A stretch of 64,000 nt of DNA, taken from NCBI GenBank assembly GCA_022845955.1, contig AP025576.1, positions 5,084,001-5,148,000 of the forward strand, written 5' to 3'. Below are positions 14,813-24,242 of this stretch, in pieces; position 1 is the first letter of the stretch; each line of letters starts with the position of its first letter. The notes beneath the pieces are model-generated. The model did no database searches. It saw only the letters and a list, made by a program, of their open reading frames with translations, and had not been told where the DNA came from. Made by a program: the position numbers and the translations under genes. Source of the DNA: Lachnospiraceae bacterium. Lineage in GTDB: Bacteria > Bacillota > Clostridia > Lachnospirales > Lachnospiraceae.

Positions 14813-16567
14813 TCAGTCCGCAAAATCCCATGAAATGCTTTCGCCGAATCCCAGGGTAACCTTCTTTTCTTTTCCATTCATGCAGAGCAGGAAGGTCCTT
14901 TGCCGATCCAGCAGATTTTTTACTGATAAGCTGCTGCCGTTCATTTCATATTCCAGGGCATAACATTCCGCTTCCAGCCTCACCTTGCCGGGCCTGTTCA
15001 GCATTGGGGCAATCTTTACATCCACATCCAGATCAGGCTGTACCCCAAGATATCCGCGGATCAGGTTCCAGATGAATACACAGGGATATTCATAATAATG
15101 GGCGGCTCCATGCCAGTTCTTATCATCCTGATAGAAAATATGATTCATATCATAACGTTCCCCCATCAGATAACCGTCCAGCTTTGCCTGTCTGCAGACA
15201 GCCAGAAGCTGCCGCTCAAGCATATCCTTCCTTCCCAGGGACTCCCAGAAGGCAAAATCCCAGCACCAATATCTTCCTGCCGCACACAGGTCATAAGGCA
15301 AACCGATTTCCGAATCGGTATAGTCCTGTATCCTTGCGGATAAAAAGGTGGGAAAGCGCTGGAATTCATCAAAGCATTCTTCCAAAAGCTTCTGCACGGC
15401 TTTTTCCTGCCCCGCATCCGCATAACCAAACAGCAGAGGAAGTTCGTTTGCCAACAGATGGATATGATCGTGTGTGATACCACATCTGTCCACCCAGTCA
15501 ATAAAACGTCCGTTTTCACGATCCCAGAAGCCTCCGGGAAGATCCGCCGTCATAGCCCGGGCCAGTTTCCTTTCCAGCTCCAGATACTTCTTTTCTTTTT
15601 CGGAATCCCCGGCTCTTCTTTCCAAATCTGCCATACGTCTCATGGCATCCGCCGCCAGAGCGGCTGACATACATTCCCTTCCGTCCTTGATGATTTGATC
15701 TTCATAGTAAACATCGGACCAGAGACGCCCCTGCCTGTCCATACAGTCCTCCACCAGCGACAGGGAATTTTCAAGCCCTTCCTTATGATTCAAAAACCAG
15801 TCCCAGTCTCCGGAGGCCGCCACATACAGCCATGCGGATTCAATGATTTCCACATTGCCGGTGATGAGGAACATCACCGCATTGGTCTGCCGATCCTTAC
15901 TGCTTCTCCTCACATGGTATTCCCTGACACCGTCAGGCTGCAGAGAACAGGGATCCCGGTACAATTGTTCCGGATCCTCCGCCATCAGCTTTAACTGCAG
16001 CTCCAGCATCCGCCGGATCAGTCCCAGTTCAAAGGTATCCCCCATGGCTGCCCGGCCTTTGATTTGGAATTCATGATCCACATCGGGATAGGTTCCTGCA
16101 TATACTTCTTTTTGAAGTGTGCTCACAACATAACCGTCCCGTACCGGATAGCCTGCCCCGGCCGTTCGTTCTGCAACAGAGGGAAGAAGTGTCTTCCAGT
16201 AAAATTGATAAACGGCTTCTTCAAACTCCTGCCCATTTTCAAACTCCAGGATCATAGCATTTCCCATCATGTCACAATGGGGAATTCCCGGATAGAAGGA
16301 AAGGCTGATTTCTTCTTCCGTGCCGTCAAACAGGATCTCCGCCCTGTGGTGCTTCTCATCTGCCGCGACCCGAAACGGGCGTTTGGCAGTGATGCGGCAG
16401 GCTTTATTGTTCTCCGATTCCTGTGAGGGGAGAATGAAGCATTCCTCCACTACAGGATTTTCACAGTCACAGTCATAAGTATGCTTCAGGAACAATTCTC
16501 CGTTTTCCTTCACCAGGTAGTAGAGGATTGGTTTTGCCGCTTCGTAAATAATCTCTTTTTTCCACAT
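14813..16567 (-). CDS. Six-hairpin ((alpha/alpha)6-barrel) glycoside hydrolase, GH78-like
   Basis: Putative cytoplasmic glycosidase of 584 residues. The N-terminal third is beta-rich. The rest is helical, with W-D-W-F-L-N-H, G-R-L-W-S-D-V-Y-Y-E, a G-G-F-W-D segment, R-Y-W-C-W-D-F-A-F-W and a short C-terminal beta domain, the layout of GH78 and related six-hairpin enzymes. The exact family and substrate are uncertain. An in-frame start exists at 16687, but the candidate promoter's -10 box covers it and GGGGAAG precedes the ATG at 16567, so that start is preferred. No signal peptide. The stop codon abuts the repeat copy at 14705-14811. Confidence 0.75.
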   Translation of the reverse strand: MWKKEIIYEAAKPILYYLVKENGELFLKHTYDCDCENPVVEECFILPSQESENNKACRITAKRPFRVAADEKHHRAEILFDGTEEEISLSFYPGIPHCDMMGNAMILEFENGQEFEEAVYQFYWKTLLPSVAERTAGAGYPVRDGYVVSTLQKEVYAGTYPDVDHEFQIKGRAAMGDTFELGLIRRMLELQLKLMAEDPEQLYRDPCSLQPDGVREYHVRRSSKDRQTNAVMFLITGNVEIIESAWLYVAASGDWDWFLNHKEGLENSLSLVEDCMDRQGRLWSDVYYEDQIIKDGRECMSAALAADAMRRMADLERRAGDSEKEKKYLELERKLARAMTADLPGGFWDRENGRFIDWVDRCGITHDHIHLLANELPLLFGYADAGQEKAVQKLLEECFDEFQRFPTFLSARIQDYTDSEIGLPYDLCAAGRYWCWDFAFWESLGRKDMLERQLLAVCRQAKLDGYLMGERYDMNHIFYQDDKNWHGAAHYYEYPCVFIWNLIRGYLGVQPDLDVDVKIAPMLNRPGKVRLEAECYALEYEMNGSSLSVKNLLDRQRTFLLCMNGKEKKVTLGFGESISWDFAD

Positions 16568-16685
16568 TTTTTTTCGCTTCCCCATTCTGCAGGTTCCAAT
16601 AATATTCTTTATCTGATACTTTTCCGCATCCGGCCCACGTTGTTTTGATGATTCCCCGCTGTACTCACAGACCTGTATTGTTGCC

Positions 16686-16714
16686 ATTGTACCATAAGGT
16701 ATATCCTTTTTCTA
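16686..16714 (-). promoter_or_regulatory. Candidate promoter of the six-hairpin glycosidase
   Basis: On the minus strand TAGAAA and TACAAT are 17 bases apart (four and five of six consensus positions). It supports translation starting at 16567 rather than 16687. Confidence 0.5.
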
Positions 16715-16840
16715 CACAAAGGATGCCGGAAAAAACACGCCCTTTCCGTCCTTCTGCTCCGAACCGGAATGGATCCGGGCGGCCAGGAATAACCTTCTAT
16801 TGTAAAATTGACCCTACCCAATTGTATTCCGGTTACTGCA

Positions 16841-16881
16841 ATAAAAAACAGCGGAAATCCCCCAACAGGGCATTTCCGCTG
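16841..16881 (-). terminator. Terminator of the tRNA-Val/tRNA-Met transcript
   Basis: CAGCGGAAAT and ATTTCCGCTG pair across a 13-base loop and are followed on the minus strand by TTTTTTATT. It lies 13 bases past tRNA-Met. Confidence 0.9.
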
Positions 16882-16893
16882 TACTTAACATAG

Positions 16894-16967
16894 TAGCGAG
16901 AGGGGGACTTGAACCCTCGACACCACGGGTATGAACCGTGTGCTCTAGCCAGCTGAGCTATCTCGCC
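16894..16967 (-). tRNA. tRNA-Met (CAT), elongator type
   Basis: Clover-leaf of 74 bases: acceptor GGCGAGA with TCTCGCT (one G-U pair), anticodon arm CACGG/CCGTG around TTCATAC, T-arm GAGGG/CCCTC with TTCAAGT. The first pair is not the C-A mismatch of initiators, so this is elongator Met, or possibly tRNA-Ile2 with a modified CAT anticodon. The CCA end is not encoded. Confidence 0.93.
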
Positions 16968-16975
16968 GAAATATA

Positions 16976-17049
16976 TGGGACCTATAGGGCTCGAACCTAT
17001 GACCCTCTGCTTGTAAGGCAGATGCTCTCCCAGCTGAGCTAAGATCCCA
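16976..17049 (-). tRNA. tRNA-Val (TAC)
   Basis: Clover-leaf of 74 bases: acceptor TGGGATC with GGTCCCA, anticodon loop CTTACAA giving anticodon TAC, T-arm with GGTTCGAGCC. It lies eight bases upstream of tRNA-Met in the same transcript. The CCA end is not encoded. Confidence 0.95.
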
Positions 17050-17100
17050 TAATCAAACAAGTTTTGAAGTGTTTTGACCGCACCCGTAACCTGCTTGATT

Positions 17101-17129
17101 AGTATACAAAAAATGGGACAACTTGTCAA
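17101..17129 (-). promoter_or_regulatory. Promoter of the tRNA-Val/tRNA-Met operon
   Basis: On the minus strand TTGACA and TATACT are separated by 17 bases: a near-consensus vegetative promoter about 50 bases before tRNA-Val. Confidence 0.9.
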
Positions 17130-17161
17130 CACATTTTTTGAAACTTTTTTCCAGTATGAAA

Positions 17162-19228
17162 TTATCGGTTTATACTATTTATTTTTGCCAGTACCTTTGT
17201 CCCATAAGGGGGCAGCTCCAGTTTCCCTTCTGCTTCTTTTCCTTCAAACAAATCCAGGAATACTTCCTTCAGACAGATTTCCGCGGTTTCCTCCAGGTAG
17301 TTCATCACAAAGAAATACCGGCTTTGGTCCGTACTTTCCCTTACTGTCAGTTCACAGCCCTCCGGAAGGGCGAGGATATCCCCATATGGCTGTGCAACTC
17401 CCAATTTTTCCAGGAATACACGGGCCGTATGCTCATGGAAGGCGCCTCCGAAATAGAAAACACGTCCCTTCCCTTTTGCGTTGCTGATAAGGGCTGGTGT
17501 TCCGGCATAATAGCTGGAAACATATCTTGCTTCCACCCTGGCCTGCTCCGTAAGGGGTTCCAGCAAATCATTGAAAATACAGGCTTCGATCTGCACGCCG
17601 TCCCAATCCGCATAAACCGTACCGTCTGCCGGGGACACAAAGGTATATTCGGGGATATCCGTGCCGGTAAGAGGCTGCAGCAGCCCGGGAAGCCTGCTCA
17701 TCACGCATTTTCCGGTTTCATCCTTGTAACCGGTGCGGCATCCCAGTACAAGGCAGCCTCCCTGCTCCACATAGGCCGTCAGTTTTTCTGACATTTCACT
17801 GGTTACTATGGTGGCATGGGGATAAAAAAGCACCTTATACCGGAACAAGTCCTCAGCCCGCATATGATCCAGATAACAGAAATCAAAAGGCGTATGGGTT
17901 TTCTGACAGGCGGCAAATAAGGACTTGCTGCTCTCCCTGTCCACTCTTTGATGCCACATATCCAGGCCGGCATCCCAAAGGTTATCATAATCCTTCACAA
18001 TACCTACCTCGGCCCGGTAATGGGATCCGGTCACAGGCTCCAGCGCACCGACCATTTTATGTATCTGTTTTACCTCTGCCAGACGTCTGTTGTCCCTGCC
18101 GGAATAATCCAGAATCCCGTGCCAGTAGATTTCCGTCCCCATCGTACAGGTACGCCAGCGGAAGTAGCTCACATAGTCCGCCCCATGGCCGATGCTCTGC
18201 ATGGTCCAAAGGGTCATCTGTCCCGGTTTGGGAGTAGGCGCCTCCATGCGGGTATTCCAGCCGTTTGCCCCGGACTGCTGCTCCATGATGCCGAACACAG
18301 GGGATACGGCTCTTGCCTCCGCCAGGTTCCTGCTCCATTTCCTGTCCCGCAGACCATCCTTCTCCGACTCGTAGGAATCCAGGCAGTAGGCAAAATTGGG
18401 ATAGGAATCATAGGTGATGAAATCCAGGCTTTCTTCTGTCATGCGGTGGTTGTCCAGGTTGCCGAACAGACCGTTGGTGGTGATAAAATCACCGGGCTTC
18501 ACATATTTTTTCAGGATATCACTCTGCATTTTTGCAAAAAAGCAGGTGCTGTCGGATACAAATCTGACATAATCCAGGACTTCATGAGGATTGGTTGCAT
18601 TACTTGGTGTCGGGCGGGGAACATAGATCTCTTCCCAATCCGTATAGGTCTGGTTCCAGAAAACGGTTCCCCACGCTTCATTGAGCGCATCCAGCGTATG
18701 GTATTTTTTCTTCAGGAACACGCGGAAAGCTATCGTGTCACTTTCCGAATAGAATTCATTTTTTTCACAGTTCAGTTCATTGTCAATCTGCCAGCCGATG
18801 ATAGCAGGATGGGATGCATAATGCGCGGCGGATTTTTCCGCAATCCGTGTAACCAGCTCCTGGTATTTGGGAGAATTGTAATTATAGTGGCGTCTGCAGC
18901 CATGACGGTAAAGGACGCCGTCCATATTGGCGTTAAGTACTTCCGGATATTTGTTCGTTAACCAGGCGGGAGGTGTGGCGCTGGGCGTACAGAAGATAAC
19001 CTTCATGCCGGCCTTTTCCGCTTTTTCCAGGAAACGGTCAAAAAATTCGTAGGTGAATTCCCCTTCCCGGGGTTCGATTTTACTCCAGGCAAATTCCGCT
19101 ATACGGATTACCTCAATCCCGTTTTCCAGCATACGCTGCAGATCCTCTTCCCACATTTCCTCCGGCCAGTGCTCGGGGTAATAGCAGGTTCCCAATGTAA
19201 TTTTGTCAAGCTTCATACTTCGTTCCAT
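17162..19228 (-). CDS. Beta-galactosidase, GH42 (first copy)
   Basis: Hydrolyses terminal beta-D-galactosides in the cytoplasm; no signal peptide. The 688 residues include the GH42 TIM barrel (about 10-385), with acid/base Glu151 in W-Q-I-D-N-E-L-N and nucleophile Glu316 in G-I-M-E-Q-Q-S-G, a trimerisation domain (about 395-600) and a small C-terminal beta domain. The four-Cys zinc cluster of some GH42 enzymes is absent. AAGGAGG sits eight bases before the ATG at 19228; a second ATG four codons on is possible. The LacI regulator gene lies immediately upstream on the same strand, so the two are probably co-transcribed and the LacI protein likely controls this gene. Confidence 0.92.
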   Translation of the reverse strand: MERSMKLDKITLGTCYYPEHWPEEMWEEDLQRMLENGIEVIRIAEFAWSKIEPREGEFTYEFFDRFLEKAEKAGMKVIFCTPSATPPAWLTNKYPEVLNANMDGVLYRHGCRRHYNYNSPKYQELVTRIAEKSAAHYASHPAIIGWQIDNELNCEKNEFYSESDTIAFRVFLKKKYHTLDALNEAWGTVFWNQTYTDWEEIYVPRPTPSNATNPHEVLDYVRFVSDSTCFFAKMQSDILKKYVKPGDFITTNGLFGNLDNHRMTEESLDFITYDSYPNFAYCLDSYESEKDGLRDRKWSRNLAEARAVSPVFGIMEQQSGANGWNTRMEAPTPKPGQMTLWTMQSIGHGADYVSYFRWRTCTMGTEIYWHGILDYSGRDNRRLAEVKQIHKMVGALEPVTGSHYRAEVGIVKDYDNLWDAGLDMWHQRVDRESSKSLFAACQKTHTPFDFCYLDHMRAEDLFRYKVLFYPHATIVTSEMSEKLTAYVEQGGCLVLGCRTGYKDETGKCVMSRLPGLLQPLTGTDIPEYTFVSPADGTVYADWDGVQIEACIFNDLLEPLTEQARVEARYVSSYYAGTPALISNAKGKGRVFYFGGAFHEHTARVFLEKLGVAQPYGDILALPEGCELTVRESTDQSRYFFVMNYLEETAEICLKEVFLDLFEGKEAEGKLELPPYGTKVLAKINSINR

Positions 19229-19342
19229 TCCTTTTTCCTCCTTGTTTTGCGGAGCAAAATGCGAGTCCTCTGACGAGCAGAGGAATTTTCCTCCTTGATT
19301 CCCTTGTTTACTTCATTCCATTCCTTATGCGCCAGACAGGCT

Positions 19343-20410
19343 TTAATCCAGTTTTTTTACGGATTCCCCTTTCACCAGCTTCACCGGTGACCCTGATATA
19401 TATTTTACTTTTTTCCCCTCCAGCATATCCAGCAGGACGTTCACGCACTTTGCCCCCTGTTTTTCCGGAAACAGTCCTACCGAGGTGAGGCAGGGATCCT
19501 GGTATTTTCTGGCGGAGCTGCCGTCTATACCTATCAGGGAAATATCCCGGGGCACCCGGATTCCCAATGCATGGAACCGTTTGCACATGCCAAGGGCAAA
19601 TTCATCGTTAAAAGCCACCACGGCTGTGGCGTCAATTTTTCGTTCCACAAACAACTGGGCCGCCAGCTCTCCCTTTCCGAAGAAATCCTCTTCCAGCAGA
19701 CGCATACCGTTTTCCCGTTCCTCTTCTTCCAGAAAGGCAAGGATACGGCTGTCCCCGGCAAGATCTTCCCTATGTATACCAATATAGTAATCCTTCATCC
19801 TGTCTCCGTACACCTCTTCCATGAGGGAACAGAAGGCCAGACGCCTGACATCCGTACACCGGAACGGATAAGGCATTGCCAGGGCCAGACGTCTGTGGCC
19901 ATTGGCCCGAAGTTCCTTAACCGCAAGCTCCATCACCTTTTCCATATCGATTTCCACGCGGGGAACCGAACGGGAGAAGCGGACAGGACTTCCATAAGAA
20001 GCACTCACCACCGGAAGGCGGTAATTCTTTCCCACCGTGTCCAGATAATGCCGGGTGATCACCTCGTTGGGCATGATGATTCCGTCGATCATGGTATTGC
20101 GTATGTTCTCAAAATCCATACTGCCGTTAAAAACCATCATATAGTCCCGTTTTCCTGCGGCTTCCACCATTCCCTGGTACATATCAATATAGAAGGAATT
20201 CCGCAGATCCTTACAGAAAAAAAGCAGCTGCTTTGTCCTGCGCTTCTGCAGCGCCTCTGCGACAGGATGGGGATAGTAGCCAAGTTTATCCGCCACTTCC
20301 AGTATCCTTTTTTTCTTTTCCGCTTCCACGTACCCGCTGTTGTTCATCGCACGGGATACCACGGAGACCGACACCCCTACTTTCCGGGCTACTTCCTTTC
20401 TGGTGACCAT
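19343..20410 (-). CDS. LacI-family transcriptional regulator
   Basis: A 355-residue repressor. The N-terminal helix-turn-helix (about 3-50, with V-A-R-K-V-G-V-S-V-S-V-V-S-R-A-M-N and the Y-Y-P-H-P-V-A hinge) is followed by a periplasmic-binding-like sugar sensor (about 60-350). It probably responds to a galactoside or its product, given the GH42 gene downstream. Its own binding site was not found by eye. Confidence 0.93.
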   Translation of the reverse strand: MVTRKEVARKVGVSVSVVSRAMNNSGYVEAEKKKRILEVADKLGYYPHPVAEALQKRRTKQLLFFCKDLRNSFYIDMYQGMVEAAGKRDYMMVFNGSMDFENIRNTMIDGIIMPNEVITRHYLDTVGKNYRLPVVSASYGSPVRFSRSVPRVEIDMEKVMELAVKELRANGHRRLALAMPYPFRCTDVRRLAFCSLMEEVYGDRMKDYYIGIHREDLAGDSRILAFLEEEERENGMRLLEEDFFGKGELAAQLFVERKIDATAVVAFNDEFALGMCKRFHALGIRVPRDISLIGIDGSSARKYQDPCLTSVGLFPEKQGAKCVNVLLDMLEGKKVKYISGSPVKLVKGESVKKLD

Positions 20411-20486
20411 GTGCTTCCTTCCTTCAGCAGAATTGCCGCGTTACCATCTCTTACGCTCGGCGCAGACCTGCCATATCTTTATTTTT

Positions 20487-20516
20487 ATATTACCCTTATG
20501 TTCCTGTGGATTACAA
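20487..20516 (-). promoter_or_regulatory. Candidate promoter of the LacI/GH42 unit
   Basis: On the minus strand TTGTAA and TAATAT are 18 bases apart. Both boxes are imperfect. It leaves about 70 bases of leader before the regulator gene. Confidence 0.4.
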
Positions 20517-20534
20517 TAGCGAAATATGTGGTCA

Positions 20535-20555
20535 CGCGGCCACACACAAATACTA
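20535..20555 (-). terminator. Hairpin at the 3' end of the exporter operon
   Basis: TGTGG and CCACA pair around the centre TCACGCGG directly past the stop codon of the second exporter gene. Only a short T-containing stretch follows, so termination is not certain. Confidence 0.4.
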
Positions 20556-22340
20556 TCAGACATACCATTGCGCCTGTGCGTGATACATCTGCGCATAATA
20601 CCCTTTTTTTGCCATCAGTTCTTTATGGGAGCCATCCTCTATTATTCTTCCCTCCTTAAATACAAGGATACGGTCCACCACGGAAGTGATCCCCAGCCTA
20701 TGTGAAATCAGAATCGTTGTTTTATCTTCCGTCAGTGCCGTAAAATTATGATACAGCTGTGCCTCCGCAACCGGATCAAGGGCCGATGTGGGTTCATCTA
20801 AAATCATTATTTTCGCTTTGTTCCGGTAGGCGGCACGGGCCAGAGATATCTTCTGCCATTGACCGCCCGAAAGATTATTTGCTTTTTCAGAAAAGGATCC
20901 CACGAGTTCATGAAGGCCGTTTTTCTGCTCCTTCACAACATCATCCACATTTATTTTCTGCAGCAGCTCCAAAATCTCCTGATCCGCAGCATTTCTAAGT
21001 TTATCAGAAATTGTAATATTTTCACGGATACTTGTTTCATAATGGGCAAAATCCTGAAAAACCACGGACACCGCTTTCCGCGCTGCCGCCGGATGGGAAC
21101 CCACATCTGCACCGCCCACACGGATACGTCCGGTCAACGGATCGAACATTCCGCAGAGCAGACTGATAAAGGTGGACTTTCCGCTGCCGTTTTCCCCCAC
21201 AACAGCAATTTTTTCCCCTTCGCGGATGCGCAGGTTAATGTCTTGTAAAACCTTATTATCCGTATTCGGATAAGCAAAAGAAACATTCTCAAAAGTAATC
21301 TCACCGGTGCCTTCTTCTCCGCTGTCTGCCGGACAGACTTCGCGCTCCAGCTTATCCAGATAGAAAAACTCCTGCATATAAGGTATATTTTGTGCCAGTA
21401 CCATAATGTCCACAAGGCATTCACCCGCCGTATTCTGCAGTTGTCCGGAAAGTGTGAATACCAGGGTAAAGGTTCCAAGCCCCAATACCGGATTTTGATA
21501 AATTGCCCTTGCTGCAATGAATAAAACGGCCAGATAAACAATACTGCGGAGAAAGTCAGCCGCCATATTGCACTTGATATGTCTGGCCATAATTTTATTT
21601 TTTTTACCGATATACTCGTCGGCAATGGCACGCCAGCGTGCTTTCAGATAATCAAACAGGGCAAAATGCCTGATTTCCTGTAAGCCATCATAAGAATACC
21701 CGCCCCCTCCGATAATATGGAAATAATGAATGGCAAGGGATCCCTCTTCCATCCATTTCGCCCTATAGCGAAAGGTTTCCTCCTGTTGGAAATAAGACAG
21801 CAGGGCGGCAGGAATACTGGTTATAAACAGAATCAGGACAATAAAGGGGCTTACACTCCACAGGGTAAACGCTGCCGCACAAAATGCGAGCAACAGCTGC
21901 AGAACCGTTATCATATAAGTGATACTCCTGGCCATTTGCTTTCCTGCATATTCCTCAATAAACGCCAGACGGTTGTGAAAGTCATCGTAATTTTCCACAT
22001 ATTGATACCGTACCTCACATTTATGGCGCATTATTGTCCGTTTCAAGTACCGTTCCATCTTTATCTCATCCAGCCCGACTGTATATTGCTGCACGTTGGT
22101 TATAACGACCTGTACGATATACAGCATAACGATTCCGGAAAATAGCTTCAGCGCTTTCCCGGGAACGCCGCCTTCTCCTGCCAGCATTTGCAGTGCATCG
22201 GTCAATGCCCGCAGATATCCCGCAAGCAGTACCGGTAAAAAGGCCGCAGCAAATCCCAGAAGGCTGATTATCACGGAAACAGGCCCTTTGATTTTTATAC
22301 TGATCCATAGCGCTTTAAGCAGTGTACGAAGTTTACTCAT
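20556..22340 (-). CDS. ABC exporter half-transporter (membrane domain plus ATPase), second of a pair
   Basis: 594 residues: membrane domain with about five to six helices (about 10-310) and a C-terminal ATPase with Walker A G-E-N-G-S-G-K-S-T, signature L-S-G-G-Q-W-Q-K, Walker B I-M-I-L-D-E-P-T-S-A-L-D and H-loop I-S-H-R, all intact. The ATG at 22340 overlaps the end of the upstream exporter gene by eight bases and has GGAGG nine bases before it; longer in-frame starts up to 22394 lack support. It forms a heterodimer with that product. Substrate unknown: peptide, lipid or drug are all possible. It is co-oriented with a LytTR regulator. Confidence 0.9.
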   Translation of the reverse strand: MSKLRTLLKALWISIKIKGPVSVIISLLGFAAAFLPVLLAGYLRALTDALQMLAGEGGVPGKALKLFSGIVMLYIVQVVITNVQQYTVGLDEIKMERYLKRTIMRHKCEVRYQYVENYDDFHNRLAFIEEYAGKQMARSITYMITVLQLLLAFCAAAFTLWSVSPFIVLILFITSIPAALLSYFQQEETFRYRAKWMEEGSLAIHYFHIIGGGGYSYDGLQEIRHFALFDYLKARWRAIADEYIGKKNKIMARHIKCNMAADFLRSIVYLAVLFIAARAIYQNPVLGLGTFTLVFTLSGQLQNTAGECLVDIMVLAQNIPYMQEFFYLDKLEREVCPADSGEEGTGEITFENVSFAYPNTDNKVLQDINLRIREGEKIAVVGENGSGKSTFISLLCGMFDPLTGRIRVGGADVGSHPAAARKAVSVVFQDFAHYETSIRENITISDKLRNAADQEILELLQKINVDDVVKEQKNGLHELVGSFSEKANNLSGGQWQKISLARAAYRNKAKIMILDEPTSALDPVAEAQLYHNFTALTEDKTTILISHRLGITSVVDRILVFKEGRIIEDGSHKELMAKKGYYAQMYHAQAQWYV

Positions 22341-24147
22341 CCGCTGTTTCCTCCGTTTCATACCACTGTGCCTGCTCCCTGAAAAAACCGGCATATATAC
22401 CGTTCTTTTGCATCAGGCTGTCATGGGAACCATTCTCCACAAGGTGTCCTGCGTCAAGCACCAGAATGCGGTCGGCAAGCCTGGCAAATCCCACCCTGTG
22501 ACTGATTAAAACAGCAGTCCGCCCTTCTATTTTTTCCCGGATTGCATGAAACTGTTTCATCTCCGCAATGGGGTCAAGCGCTGCCGCCGGTTCGTCGAAA
22601 ATTAAGATTTCTTTATCACTCATATGAGCACGTGATACCGCAACACGTTGTTTTTCCCCTCCGGAAAGCATGGCTCCGTCTTTGATAACATCTCTCAGGA
22701 GCCATTGCTCCATCCCTTTAGGGAAACGATCCGGAAGCTTATCGGCACCGCCCTTCTCCATGGCAAGCTTTATGCGCCGGATTTGGGCGAGACTTTTTAT
22801 ATCACCAAACCCCACATTTTCACGAAGCGTAGCATGGAATATATGGAAATCCTGAAAAAACATTCCCACTCTCTGGATAACCGCCCCCCGGGTGCGGCTG
22901 TCATAGGGTCTGCCATAAAAGGAAAGCCTGCCTTTAGTCGGGGAAAATAAGCCGATCAGCAGCTTGACAAGTGTCGTTTTGCCACTGCCGTTTACCCCTA
23001 CAAGGGCGATGGTTTCCCCTTTTTTGATTTCAAAAGTAAGGTCATGCAATACTTCCGTCTGACCGTCATATGAGAAAGAAATATTATCCGCCCGGAAAAC
23101 GGTATCCGCTTCGGCGGGAACAAACCCCTCATCCCAATCCGCCGCCGTCTGCGGAACCGCCTGTACAAACTTCCGCTGCAGATTCAGAAAATAGAGTCCC
23201 CGGTCAGCTTCCTGAAAGCTGGAAGATAGGACCTGTACCACTTCGCTTATACTCAGCCCGCAAGCATACAGCATTAAAAATACATCTACAGACATCCTCC
23301 CATCCGCAACCTGATAAATGCAATAAACCATCATTGCAGCTATAAAAATATAAAACACCAGACTGCTGAAAAAAGCTACGATCTGACGGTTTTTTACATA
23401 CTGCCTGTCGATTTTTTCCACCTTTTCATAAGCGTTCTCCCATTTATGGAGAGTTTCCGCGCCTAAATCATAAACACGCAATTCTTTGGCAGCTCCGGGT
23501 TCCATCACCGATTCCTGATAATAATCCGCAAGGCGGGATGCTTCATTATACACACGTCCGTCCCACCTGAGCCTATCGGCAGTAAGTATATTAAGCACCA
23601 ACACTGCGGCTATATAAAGGGAAGAAAAAGCAAATATCACCCAGGATATCCTTGCTGCCACAAAAAGAAGAGAAACCGCACCCGTGAGCTTTGTAAGAAA
23701 AAGACAGCCTGAACTCATGAAATCGGCAAGCGCTCCGCACCGCCCCATTACAGACCAATGCTCATCCCGGTATTTCTTATCCATGAGCGTTTTAAGCTCT
23801 ATTCTTTTCACCACATCCATCATATACTCTTCCAGTCCGAAATAATAAGAATCGTACATGATGAAATACAGGAAATTACCATTGACACGCTTTGACAACC
23901 CGACAGCTGTCAAAATAATACCCAGGCTGATGACAGACGGCAACACATCACCGAACGTTCCTGTCCCCGTACGTAAAAAAGCAGACAATATCGATACGGT
24001 CCGGCGATTAAAATAAAGGGCAATGGAGGGAAGTACGGAAAGCCCGATTCCCAGCGTCCCCCACAGCCAAAATACGCCTGCATTGATTTGCAAAGCAAGC
24101 TTTACTGACCAGCCGATTGTCCGGATATTTTCCGCAAGCTTTTTCAC
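22333..24147 (-). CDS. ABC exporter half-transporter, first of a pair
   Basis: 604 residues with the same layout as its partner: membrane domain (about 20-330) and ATPase with Walker A G-V-N-G-S-G-K-T-T, signature L-S-G-G-E-K-Q-R, Walker B I-L-I-F-D-E-P-A-A-A-L-D and H-loop I-S-H-R-V-G. Both members have the catalytic Glu, so both ATP sites may work. It starts with GTG, preceded by AGGAG at five bases. The LytTR regulator ends 95 bases upstream on the same strand. No precursor peptide, peptidase domain or modification enzyme was found beside the pair. Confidence 0.9.
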   Translation of the reverse strand: MKKLAENIRTIGWSVKLALQINAGVFWLWGTLGIGLSVLPSIALYFNRRTVSILSAFLRTGTGTFGDVLPSVISLGIILTAVGLSKRVNGNFLYFIMYDSYYFGLEEYMMDVVKRIELKTLMDKKYRDEHWSVMGRCGALADFMSSGCLFLTKLTGAVSLLFVAARISWVIFAFSSLYIAAVLVLNILTADRLRWDGRVYNEASRLADYYQESVMEPGAAKELRVYDLGAETLHKWENAYEKVEKIDRQYVKNRQIVAFFSSLVFYIFIAAMMVYCIYQVADGRMSVDVFLMLYACGLSISEVVQVLSSSFQEADRGLYFLNLQRKFVQAVPQTAADWDEGFVPAEADTVFRADNISFSYDGQTEVLHDLTFEIKKGETIALVGVNGSGKTTLVKLLIGLFSPTKGRLSFYGRPYDSRTRGAVIQRVGMFFQDFHIFHATLRENVGFGDIKSLAQIRRIKLAMEKGGADKLPDRFPKGMEQWLLRDVIKDGAMLSGGEKQRVAVSRAHMSDKEILIFDEPAAALDPIAEMKQFHAIREKIEGRTAVLISHRVGFARLADRILVLDAGHLVENGSHDSLMQKNGIYAGFFREQAQWYETEETADE

Positions 24148-24242
24148 CGTTTCTCCTATCTGCGCACTCCGGCGCGTACTCTGCCTCTGTCCCCTGCCGC
24201 CAGGTCAAACGGGTATACGTGTGCATCCGACCGGTTCGTTGT

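Larger units (their letters stand above)
16568..16893. other. Leader of the glycosidase and tRNA terminator region
   Basis: No gene of its own. It contains, on the minus strand, a candidate glycosidase promoter (16686-16714), about 110 bases of leader, and the terminator of the two tRNA genes (16841-16881). Confidence 0.6.

Noticed and set aside
16894..16967. Initiator tRNA-Met
   Set aside because: The first acceptor pair is G-U, not the mismatched C-A of initiators.
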